This document shows, one piece after another, positions 17,938-25,388 of a stretch of DNA of 64,000 bases. The stretch lies in assembly GCF_000953715.1 (NCBI RefSeq), contig NZ_LN824141.1, forward strand, positions 494,676-558,675, read 5' to 3'. The translations under genes and the position numbers were made by a program. Positions within the stretch are counted from its first letter, which is position 1; every line of letters begins with the position of its first letter. This DNA comes from Defluviitoga tunisiensis. Lineage in GTDB: Bacteria > Thermotogota > Thermotogae > Petrotogales > Petrotogaceae. A model generated the notes under the pieces. That model worked only from the letters and a program-made list of their open reading frames with translations. It was not told the DNA's origin and did not search any database.

Positions 17938-18921
17938 ATGAGCGACGTTTCTAAAAAAATGTCTAATTCAAGATATTTAAAAATTCTGATTAAGATCCTT
18001 GGATTTATATTAATAATTATTCTTTTTTTCTGGAATGCGTTTTTGACTTTTTTAATATTGATACTTCTTAACTTGAAAACATTAAGAAAAGCTGTTTTTG
18101 GTAGACTGCCTTTAGAATTCAATAAAAATGCCTTTGAAGGGCCTGTTACATATACATATAAAGAAGATAGTATCCCTTTAAAATTAGATATCTACTATCC
18201 AACAAAAAAGCGAGAATTATATCCTGCAATCTTCTTTGCACATGGAGGAGGTTGGATTAGTGGAAGTAGAAAACTTTCAAGTGTTACTACATGGTCAAAA
18301 TTTTTGGCAAGCAGAGGGTTTTCTGTTATAGCCATTGATTACAGATACAGTTATTTTCATAGTTACGAAGAGCTGATACAAGACTATTCGGCCGCTTTAG
18401 ATTATATAAGAAATAATTCTAATCATCTAAAGATTGATAAAAATAAAATAGTATTAATGGGAACGTCTGCTGGAGGAACACTTTCTCTCTATTACGCAGC
18501 ATTTAATACTTTTTACAATAATTTAAGCGCTATGAAAGGCATTAAAGGTGTCATTGCATGGTATGCACCAGCAGATCTTTTGGACTTATGGAGAGTTGAT
18601 TCATTGTTTGCAAGGGTTGCAGTTGTAACTACCATGAAAGGCAGCCCAAACAGAAAAATTGAAGATTATAAAATGTACTCACCCATCAACTACGTCTCAA
18701 CAAGAATGTGTCCTACATTGCTTGTTCATGGAGAAAAGGATACTACTGTTCCAGTTGAATCTTCAAAAAAGCTATATAAAAAGTTAAAAGAACAAGGTGT
18801 TCAAGCTAAATTATTAATTCATCCTGATGGTAACCATAGTTTTGAGTTAGATTTAAAAGATTTTTTAACCATTAAGTATGTTGAAAGAACCGTTAGTTTT
18901 GCAAAAGACTTGTGTGAATAA
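17938..18921 (+). CDS. Membrane-anchored alpha/beta hydrolase (HSL/esterase-like)
   Basis: 327 residues. One or two N-terminal membrane segments (about 14-46) are followed by an alpha/beta-hydrolase domain. It has oxyanion motif HGGGW at 102-106, nucleophile Ser177 in GTSAGG, Asp268 in HGEKD and His300 in DGNHSF. It resembles hormone-sensitive-lipase-type carboxylesterases; the substrate is unknown. ATG 17938 lacks a nearby SD. A GGAGTGA at 17899-17905 is correctly spaced only for a non-standard ATA codon at 17911. Probably co-transcribed with its neighbours. Confidence 0.85.
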   Translation: MSDVSKKMSNSRYLKILIKILGFILIIILFFWNAFLTFLILILLNLKTLRKAVFGRLPLEFNKNAFEGPVTYTYKEDSIPLKLDIYYPTKKRELYPAIFFAHGGGWISGSRKLSSVTTWSKFLASRGFSVIAIDYRYSYFHSYEELIQDYSAALDYIRNNSNHLKIDKNKIVLMGTSAGGTLSLYYAAFNTFYNNLSAMKGIKGVIAWYAPADLLDLWRVDSLFARVAVVTTMKGSPNRKIEDYKMYSPINYVSTRMCPTLLVHGEKDTTVPVESSKKLYKKLKEQGVQAKLLIHPDGNHSFELDLKDFLTIKYVERTVSFAKDLCE

Positions 18922-18964
18922 TTATACTCACAAAAAATATTAATCAAGAAAGGGAAGAAGAAAA

Positions 18965-19969
18965 GTGATCGACTTTACATATGATAAATATAACAATAAT
19001 AACATAGACTTTGTTCAAGGTTACATAAATAAGGGTAAAAACTACAGAGAATCTATAATAAAATATCCATCCCTCTATACACATGCAAAAAAGGGAACTG
19101 AATTAAATGAAATATATCTTTTTGAACCTAAGAAGAAAGCTGTAGGCCTCGTTATTATACTTCATGGTTTAGGTACTAAAAATATCTCATATATATTAAA
19201 GATGGGGAGATACTTTTCTAATTTTGGTGTTAGAGCCTTAGTTCCAATACTCCCTGATAATTACACAAGAACCTCCAATGGATCTATGAGTGGAAAAAAA
19301 TATTTTTCTGATAGTGTAGGCAGCATTTTAAACACTTGGGAACATGCTGTTGTGGATATTTTATCGCTTATAGATTTTTTGAAGATGAATAATCTATGGC
19401 ATGAAAATAATTGTATGATCGGATATTGCCTTGGAGGCATGGTTTCAGTTATAGTTAATTCTATAAATACTTCTATCAAACACAATTTTATAATAGCAAG
19501 TGGTGGAAATATTGCTGATCTACTTTGGAATTCTCCTATCCTTCAATATGCAAGGAGAGATTTTTTAAACAACAAAGATGATCCGTATTTGTTAAATGAT
19601 AAAGATTATCTAATAAAAATATTTCAAGATACTCTTAAACATCCCGATAACTTTAAAAGTGTCGGCGATATTTTGAAATCAGAAATTCATCCCTTGTTAA
19701 AAGTCGATCCCGCTCTCTATGCTAAATTTTTACCCAGAGAAAAGGTCACTTTTTTGGAAGCAGCTTTTGACTTTGCTTTACCAAAAAGCTCTAGAAAAAT
19801 ATTATGGGAAAATCTAGGAAAACCTAAAAGAATTGTTTTACCTATAGACCATATAACCTGGTTGGCTTTTCATAGACTGATATCGAACATTATCTTAAAT
19901 GAAATGAAGTTTGAAGGTGTAGGTTATCAATTTTTAAACTTAAGATATATAGCAAAATTTCAAAAATAA
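18965..19969 (+). CDS. Alpha/beta hydrolase with dienelactone-hydrolase-like Cys nucleophile
   Basis: 334 residues, no signal peptide. The oxyanion segment is IILHGLG (to residue 70). The nucleophile elbow is MIGYCLGGM with Cys155, the GxCxGG form used by dienelactone hydrolases, not the usual Ser. A candidate catalytic Asp/His segment, PIDHITWLAFH, lies near residue 300. It may hydrolyse a lactone or ester, or act in polyester (PhaC-like) chemistry; PHA synthases also use Cys but are larger. GTG start, SD AAGGGAAG. Middle gene of the run. Confidence 0.75.
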   Translation: MIDFTYDKYNNNNIDFVQGYINKGKNYRESIIKYPSLYTHAKKGTELNEIYLFEPKKKAVGLVIILHGLGTKNISYILKMGRYFSNFGVRALVPILPDNYTRTSNGSMSGKKYFSDSVGSILNTWEHAVVDILSLIDFLKMNNLWHENNCMIGYCLGGMVSVIVNSINTSIKHNFIIASGGNIADLLWNSPILQYARRDFLNNKDDPYLLNDKDYLIKIFQDTLKHPDNFKSVGDILKSEIHPLLKVDPALYAKFLPREKVTFLEAAFDFALPKSSRKILWENLGKPKRIVLPIDHITWLAFHRLISNIILNEMKFEGVGYQFLNLRYIAKFQK

Positions 19970-20002
19970 AAGCCTAGGATATCTCCAAAGGAGAAATTAA
20001 TA

Positions 20003-21292
20003 ATGTACATATTACAAAAAGATGGGAGATTTCATTATATTAATACCAGATTAAATAATCGTTCATACATCACACCTTTTGTAACCGACACTCATTTACA
20101 TGTACTAGGTTTAGGTGAAAAATTATATTTTCCTTCTCTTGAAAGCAAAAATTTAAAAGAAATTGAAGATATTATAGAAAAACTCTTAAAGAACAATCCC
20201 AAAGAAATTATACTAAGAGGTTGGTCCGAAGAATTTGCAAAACCCTCTAAATTATTTTTAGATAACATAGCAAACAACTTACCTATTATCTTAGTGAGAA
20301 GGTGTTCGCATTTAGCATTCGTAAACTCTAAAGTACTTGAGATTGTAGATTTTAGTGATTGTAGGGAATACGTGGATTATGTCAATGGAATTGTAAAAGA
20401 AAAGGCTTTAGAAAAAATTTACGCTATAATTGATTCTCCGACTTATACAACTGAAATATGGAATCATGCAAAAGATTATTTGCTGGATAAAGGTTATGGC
20501 TATGTACATTCCGATGACTTGCATGGCTTATATAAAGATGAGTTGCCTTTTAAACCTACTGATAATTTAAAAGTTTATGAAAAGGTGGCTGTAACCAATT
20601 ATGAACAACTAATAAGTTATCAAAAAGACGGCTATTTTGATAAGTTTTCTTGTGTTAAAATCTACTTAGATGGTTCACTAGGAGCAAGAACTGCTTATTT
20701 ACTAGAAAAGTATAATGATGATGAAAATAATTTTGGAATAAAACTTTGGAAAGATGAAGAATTAATTAAAGTACTAGATTTTTGTGAAAAAAACAATTTA
20801 CATTTAGCGGTCCATGCTATCGGTGATGGAGCGATTGAACAGTTATTATATGTTTTTGAAAAAGTTAAGCCTAGGTTAGTTCATAGAGTTATTCATGCTA
20901 TGGTAATGAGCAATGATCAAATAGAAAGAATAAAGAAACTTAATCTTATAGTAGATATTCAACCACAATTTATCGAATCAGATAAAGGTTTTATAAACAA
21001 TAGACTTGGTAGGAACGTTGATAAAGCATTTAATTTTTCAAAATTATACAAAACAGGAATCCCTTTATTTATTTCTTCTGACGCCCCTGTGGAAGATCCT
21101 GATTGGATAAGAGACTTAATAAGATTAGATAAGCTAGGAATACCCTACTGTTATTCTTTGTATCAAATTACTTATGCCCCAGAATTTATTGATAATTTTG
21201 ATAGAGGCAGCACAATTTCTGAACAGGCTTTAATCTTTAATGACAATCCTTTTAATCAAATATCTGTCCCCAAAGTGTATAATAATAAATAA
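20003..21292 (+). CDS. Amidohydrolase, YtcJ/amidohydrolase-3 type
   Basis: 429-residue metal-dependent hydrolase. HxH metal motif at His31/His33 (DTHLHVLG), further motifs RRCSHLAFVNS, DGSLGARTAYL, HAIGDGAIEQ and the terminal Asp in SSDAPVEDPDW. The family cleaves amide bonds in small cyclic or acyl compounds. It is shorter than typical YtcJ (about 530), mainly because the outer beta-sandwich is reduced. Good SD (AAAGGAGAAATTAATA-ATG). Its place before an ECF S-component suggests processing of an imported or salvaged small molecule. Confidence 0.8.
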   Translation: MYILQKDGRFHYINTRLNNRSYITPFVTDTHLHVLGLGEKLYFPSLESKNLKEIEDIIEKLLKNNPKEIILRGWSEEFAKPSKLFLDNIANNLPIILVRRCSHLAFVNSKVLEIVDFSDCREYVDYVNGIVKEKALEKIYAIIDSPTYTTEIWNHAKDYLLDKGYGYVHSDDLHGLYKDELPFKPTDNLKVYEKVAVTNYEQLISYQKDGYFDKFSCVKIYLDGSLGARTAYLLEKYNDDENNFGIKLWKDEELIKVLDFCEKNNLHLAVHAIGDGAIEQLLYVFEKVKPRLVHRVIHAMVMSNDQIERIKKLNLIVDIQPQFIESDKGFINNRLGRNVDKAFNFSKLYKTGIPLFISSDAPVEDPDWIRDLIRLDKLGIPYCYSLYQITYAPEFIDNFDRGSTISEQALIFNDNPFNQISVPKVYNNK

Positions 21293-21329
21293 CAATGTAT
21301 CATCTTTCAAAAAAGAGGGGGGTAAGTAT

Positions 21330-22112
21330 TTGAAGTTAAAAAATCTCGTTATTACTGGTATTATGGTTGCATTAATTTTTGTATTGACTTTTGCTATAAA
21401 AGTGCCTGTTCCTTTTACCAGAGGGTATATTCACTTAGGAGATAGTATGATTTTTATAGCTGCTATTTTATTTGGTTGGCGAGTAGGAGCTTTGGCTGGT
21501 GGATTAGGTTCTGCTTTAGCTGATGTTGTTGGCGGATACGCTTTTTGGGCAATACCAACTTTTATTATCAAAGGAATTATGGGGGCTTTAGTAGGATTAA
21601 TTTCAGACACTTATAGAAAAAAATATTCTTTAAAAAAAGAGATTGGTATTTTCTCGGTCAGTGTAGGGGTATGGAGTGCTTTTATTATTAGTGTTTCTAT
21701 AACATTAACAAGTTTAATTAATAATCTACATACTTCATCAATGACTGCGACTTTAATGAATGAGCTAGGTTATGACAATTTAGAAGACTTAAAAAATTTC
21801 CTATTGAATACTCGAAATATAATAAACATTGTATTAATAGTTGTTCCAGTCGTTTTAATTTTGATCTCGTTGATTCTAAGAAAAAAGGACTTAAAATTGT
21901 TTAACCTAGGAAACTTAATGGGCAGTTTAATTTCAGGACTATGGATGGTTTTTGGATATTTTATCGCTGGTAGAATATTACTTGGAAATTGGATTATTCC
22001 AATTTTTGAAATTCCATGGAATATTTTACAATTCACAGTTGGAATGATCATAGCATACATTGTATTACTTGCCTTTAAAAATACAACTCTTTTCCAAAAC
22101 TCGGACTTATAA
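21330..22112 (+). CDS. ECF transporter S component (PF07155-like)
   Basis: 261-residue membrane protein with six or seven hydrophobic segments. The characteristic N-terminal half reads RGYIHLGDSMIF...LFGWRVGALAGGLGSALADVVGGY...FIIKGIMG, as in the hydroxymethylpyrimidine/riboflavin-like S-component group. The S component sets substrate specificity for an energy-coupling-factor importer; no A, A' or T subunits are nearby, so it likely shares a common ECF module. I chose TTG 21330, 5 nt after the unusual G-rich SD at 21317-21322. A terminator ends the operon. Confidence 0.85.
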   Translation: MKLKNLVITGIMVALIFVLTFAIKVPVPFTRGYIHLGDSMIFIAAILFGWRVGALAGGLGSALADVVGGYAFWAIPTFIIKGIMGALVGLISDTYRKKYSLKKEIGIFSVSVGVWSAFIISVSITLTSLINNLHTSSMTATLMNELGYDNLEDLKNFLLNTRNIINIVLIVVPVVLILISLILRKKDLKLFNLGNLMGSLISGLWMVFGYFIAGRILLGNWIIPIFEIPWNILQFTVGMIIAYIVLLAFKNTTLFQNSDL

Positions 22113-22130
22113 ATGTATAGTTGATTGAAT

Positions 22131-22168
22131 ATAAAAAGTAGGTCATTAAACCTGACCTACTTTTTTAT
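22131..22168. terminator. Bidirectional intrinsic terminator
   Basis: Stem AAAAAGTAGGTCA / TGACCTACTTTTTT with loop TTAAACC. It ends the five-gene plus-strand run and the minus-strand SOD gene (stop at 22175). Confidence 0.92.
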
Positions 22169-22174
22169 TGATAT

Positions 22175-22786
22175 TCATACAATATTTAAATAATTTTTTT
22201 CAACCTCTTCCCAATTTACCACATTCCACCAAGATTCAATATATTCAGCTCTCCTATTTTGATACTTTAGATAATAAGCGTGTTCCCATACATCTATACC
22301 TAAAATGGGGTATAACCCTATCATAATAGGATTATCTTGATTTGGAGTAGATATTATTGATAAATGACCATATTTATCCAGCACCAACCAAGCCCAACCA
22401 CTACCAAACCTATTAAGAGCGGAATCAGAAAACTCCAATTTAAATTTATCAAAGCTTCCGAATACTTCATCTATCCTCTGTGCTAACTTCCCAATGGGCT
22501 TCCTGCTTCCATTTGGTCCCATTATACTCCAAAACAAGGTATGATTATAATGTCCTCCTCCGTTGTTTCTGACAGTAGTTCTAATATCGCTCGGTATATT
22601 ATCTAAATCTTTCAGAAGATCTTCAAGGTTTTTGTTCATTAATTCTGGATGTTTCTCCAAGGCTTCATTTAATTTATTCACATACGTTGCATGATGCTTC
22701 GTATAATGAATTTCCATGGTTCTTGAGTCAATATATGGTTCTAAAGAATCATAAGAATAATTTAATTTTGGTAACTCAAATCTCAT
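22175..22786 (-). CDS. sodA: Superoxide dismutase, Fe/Mn family, Mn-type signature
   Basis: 203 residues. Metal ligands His27, His82, Asp165 and His169 (DVWEHAYY) are all present. NNGGGHYNH and STPNQD (outer-sphere Gln150 in the C-terminal domain) are the Mn-type pattern. It dismutates superoxide in the cytoplasm; there is no signal peptide. It has a near-perfect promoter (22843-22871) and a terminator, so it is expressed as a single gene. It is unexpected for an anaerobe of this group, where superoxide reductase is the usual solution. Confidence 0.95.
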   Translation of the reverse strand: MRFELPKLNYSYDSLEPYIDSRTMEIHYTKHHATYVNKLNEALEKHPELMNKNLEDLLKDLDNIPSDIRTTVRNNGGGHYNHTLFWSIMGPNGSRKPIGKLAQRIDEVFGSFDKFKLEFSDSALNRFGSGWAWLVLDKYGHLSIISTPNQDNPIMIGLYPILGIDVWEHAYYLKYQNRRAEYIESWWNVVNWEEVEKNYLNIV

Positions 22787-22842
22787 ATTAGCACCTCCAA
22801 AATGATTTATATCTTAATTCGGATAATTTTTGTCGTATTTAA

Positions 22843-22871
22843 ATTATACTATTAATTTTTAAAAATGTCAA
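22843..22871 (-). promoter_or_regulatory. Consensus promoter of the SOD gene
   Basis: On the minus strand TTGACA (22866-22871), 17 bp, TATAAT (22843-22848). It overlaps the last codons of comEC, so sodA has its own strong promoter. Confidence 0.8.
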
Positions 22872-24199
22872 GATTTCGAGGTGCGAAAATGAGTCAGTAT
22901 TAGAACATAAAAAATCAATACTAAACTCCATAAAAATAGGGGTAAAAATTGAGAGTCAAAGGTAAAAGGTTCAAAAAAAGTAAACAATTTTACAAATTTT
23001 TTAACCGATAAAGCAAAAAATGTTGAGAAAGAATGTAACATTTTCCAAGGAAGGAGAGCAGAAAATAATCCGCAGATTATTAACAAGGAGATAGCAGGGG
23101 TTAAAAGGGGTGTTACTAAAAGACCCATTAATGAAATCTCTCCAAAATAGATAACGGAAAGAGGAAAAACCCCTATGTAAGAAGCAACAGGGATTAACAA
23201 TGTTTTCAGAGAGGAATTTTTTACATTATTTGAAGTAAATAAAATCATGAAAGATGCTGCATAACTCATTAAAAAACTAATGTTAAAAATATTTTCTGGA
23301 ACATATAGGAGATTAAGATAACCTATAAGTCCCAGTATATTATATGAATTAATAGGAATATCAAGTAGTTTAAAAATGTTCAAAACAACTAACATACTTA
23401 CTGCTCTAACAGAACTTGGTGTAAAACCAGTTAGAATTAAATAACTACAAATTATAAATGTACTTAAAACTAAACGAAGATTTCTTTTTGGAACTAATAT
23501 ACTAATAAAAGAGGTAATTAAAGAATAAATTAAAAACACATGCATACCTGATACAGCAAACAAGTGAAGAGTACCTGTTTCTTTGAACACTTCTTTATCT
23601 CGCAAATTACCCATAAAAGAGCTAACTAATACATCCCTTGCTTCTTCATTTTTTATATTTTCATACAACCTATTAGTAATATTATCTTTTATTTTCATAA
23701 TAGATTTATTATTAGCAGGAGCAATATATTCTACATCTAAATATCCTTCTTCTATTTCACCAAATAAATAAACATTTTTTCCTGTACTTAGAGGAACTGT
23801 GCTATATTTATTGTAATAAATCTTATAATAATTTCTATAGGAATACCAAGTACGATCACTAAACACTTTTTCGGAAAATATAGTGTAATTATTACCTCTT
23901 TTATCAATAATTTTTCCTAGTATGCCTACCTCCCCTTTAAGATTAATCGGAGAATAAAATAGGAAAACTAGAGAAAACAAACATATCAAGAACACTTTAA
24001 CTTTATCTTTTTCAACAATATATAATAAAAAAAATAAGATAGAGAAAGCTGTTATTTGCAAAGCTTTACTTAAATGTGAAAGCACTATTATCAAAGCTGC
24101 AATTAAAAATAATTCAATGAAAAAAGGTGGCGTTACACTCTTACTTCTTTCTATATTGATTAACAGCTCCTTTAAAAAATAAAAGGATCGTAATAACAC
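22868..24199 (-). CDS. comEC: ComEC/Rec2-type competence membrane protein
   Basis: 443 residues, mostly hydrophobic. It has the ComEC competence-domain core: LHLFAVSGMHVFLIYSL, then LTGFTPSSVRAVSML and NISFLMSYAASFMI. The protein forms the inner-membrane channel for transformation DNA. It has a short OB-like N-terminal part but no C-terminal metallo-beta-lactamase domain, so it is shorter than B. subtilis ComEC (776). The start is uncertain: GTG 24199 lies inside the terminator hairpin of the tRNA-Leu gene and has no SD. AAGGAG at codons 10-11 has no standard start codon behind it. Confidence 0.85.
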   Translation of the reverse strand: MLLRSFYFLKELLINIERSKSVTPPFFIELFLIAALIIVLSHLSKALQITAFSILFFLLYIVEKDKVKVFLICLFSLVFLFYSPINLKGEVGILGKIIDKRGNNYTIFSEKVFSDRTWYSYRNYYKIYYNKYSTVPLSTGKNVYLFGEIEEGYLDVEYIAPANNKSIMKIKDNITNRLYENIKNEEARDVLVSSFMGNLRDKEVFKETGTLHLFAVSGMHVFLIYSLITSFISILVPKRNLRLVLSTFIICSYLILTGFTPSSVRAVSMLVVLNIFKLLDIPINSYNILGLIGYLNLLYVPENIFNISFLMSYAASFMILFTSNNVKNSSLKTLLIPVASYIGVFPLSVIYFGEISLMGLLVTPLLTPAISLLIICGLFSALLPWKMLHSFSTFFALSVKKFVKLFTFFEPFTFDSQFLPLFLWSLVLIFYVLILTHFRTSKS

Positions 24200-24204
24200 G
24201 ATCC
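24174..24204 (-). terminator. Intrinsic terminator of tRNA-Leu overlapping the comEC start
   Basis: Stem GGATCGT/ACGATCC (24185-24204) followed on the minus strand by TTTTATTTTTT. It is 13 nt after the tRNA CCA end and includes the first codons of comEC. Confidence 0.75.
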
Positions 24205-24216
24205 TCTATCTTTCTT

Positions 24217-24305
24217 TGGTGCCGGGGGCGGGACTTGAACCCGCACGAGTGCGTATACTCATATGGCCCTCAACCATACGTGTCTGCCAATTCCACCACC
24301 CCGGC
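24217..24305 (-). tRNA. tRNA-Leu (GAG)
   Basis: Class II tRNA with acceptor GCCGGGG/CCCCGGC, anticodon loop TTGAGGG (anticodon GAG), long variable arm, T-loop GTTCAAGTC and encoded CCA (24217-24219). Confidence 0.95.
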
Positions 24306-24332
24306 AATCATTACTGCTAATTAATCAAGTTA

Positions 24333-24361
24333 ATTATACACTACACAATTTCCTTTGTCAA
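24333..24361 (-). promoter_or_regulatory. Consensus promoter of tRNA-Leu (GAG)
   Basis: Minus strand TTGACA (24356-24361), 17-bp spacer, TATAAT (24333-24338), 27 bp before the tRNA. Confidence 0.85.
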
Positions 24362-24520
24362 GATTTCACATTAGATAGAATTAAATTCCTTGTATCTCGC
24401 TTTGATGCACAATGTTTTTTTCTTTTTTTCTGTACAATAGAAAAAGCCAGCCAAAGAAATCTCTAATGAGTTCATAACCCGCAGATAAACATCTTGCTCT
24501 TAGATATTTATCAATGAATA

Positions 24521-24958
24521 TTACATAATTTTCATATATATTAGTTTTATTACCAAAGATACTAACAACTGACACACCGAAGTAATAATCAGTACAGTAA
24601 AAATTGTGAAGTTAAAATAACCTGCAATCACTCCTGCAATCATCATAGCTAAAGAAGTTATAAGTAGAATAGGCATACCTGCTTTAGCTTTAATTGCCTT
24701 CATTCGTTCATCATTCTCTTTGTTATATTGAATTTTCAATTCCTTTTCGTTGTGTAAAAGTTTCTTATAACGTATAAGAAAAATAGCGGCCAAAATACCC
24801 AATGCATCTATAACTCCAGATTGAAAACCATATATTGTGCTTTCTTTCATTTCATCAGACGCCCAGAATACATCAAATATTGCCAATCCTACAGCTAAAA
24901 TTACTATAAATGACAACATCCATATTCTACTCTTTACAACTTTTTTGTAATTTTCCAT
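24521..24958 (-). CDS. Four-TM membrane protein paired with an XRE regulator
   Basis: 145 residues with hydrophobic segments at about 10-30, 42-60, 92-112 and 116-138 and a charged cytoplasmic stretch between TM2 and TM3. I do not recognise a named function. Small membrane proteins of this kind are often encoded directly after a short XRE repressor and regulated by it. The chosen ATG lies 7 nt after AGGAGG, whereas an upstream in-frame ATG would place the SD inside the gene. Confidence 0.7.
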   Translation of the reverse strand: MENYKKVVKSRIWMLSFIVILAVGLAIFDVFWASDEMKESTIYGFQSGVIDALGILAAIFLIRYKKLLHNEKELKIQYNKENDERMKAIKAKAGMPILLITSLAMMIAGVIAGYFNFTIFTVLIITSVCQLLVSLVIKLIYMKIM

Positions 24959-24972
24959 TTTATTACCTCCTC

Positions 24973-25176
24973 TCATCCTAAATATTCAGTCAAATCAAAG
25001 ACTTCTTCTATGGTCAACCCAAAATAATGTGCTATTTTATAAGCCAACGGTAATGATGCAACGTATTTACCTGTTTCAATAGAAGAAATCGTTTGTCTGG
25101 TAGTCCCTACAGCTAAAGCTAATTCCTCTTGTGAAAGTTTCTGTTCTTTTCTAAGTTCTTTAATTCGTGTATACAA
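24973..25176 (-). CDS. Short XRE-family transcriptional regulator
   Basis: 67-residue protein that is a single helix-turn-helix domain (KLSQEELALAVGTTRQTISSIETGKYVASL), of the YgzD/YozG-like group. TTG start with GGAGG 7 nt upstream. The following membrane-protein gene starts 14 bp after its stop. A perfect 9-bp inverted repeat around its promoter suggests autorepression. Confidence 0.9.
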   Translation of the reverse strand: MYTRIKELRKEQKLSQEELALAVGTTRQTISSIETGKYVASLPLAYKIAHYFGLTIEEVFDLTEYLG

Positions 25177-25197
25177 CTACTATCCTCCTTTGTTAAA

Positions 25198-25250
25198 TTG
25201 CAAAGTTTACTTTACTTTTTAAGTATAGCACACTTTGCAAAATATAACAA
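25198..25250 (-). promoter_or_regulatory. Promoter and operator of the XRE/membrane-protein pair
   Basis: Minus strand -35 TTGTTA (25245-25250), 17 bp, -10 TATACT (25222-25227). Perfect inverted repeats TTGCAAAGT (25198-25206) and ACTTTGCAA (25232-25240) bracket the -10, one in the spacer and one downstream. A related half-site (TTGTAAAGTA) lies further upstream. Confidence 0.7.
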
Positions 25251-25388
25251 GCTTACTTTACAATATAAAGATAGAAAATAAGTTATGGATTTTAAAGTTT
25301 AATAATAAATACATCTTCATGGTATAATATAATTAATGAAAATTGATTTGTGTAAAATGATTAAATAATCGTTGTTGGGAGGAAAATA

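Noticed and set aside
24381-24575. 64-codon minus-strand ORF after the four-TM protein gene
   Set aside because: It overlaps the 3' end of that gene in another frame and the spacer; no SD and no domain-like pattern.
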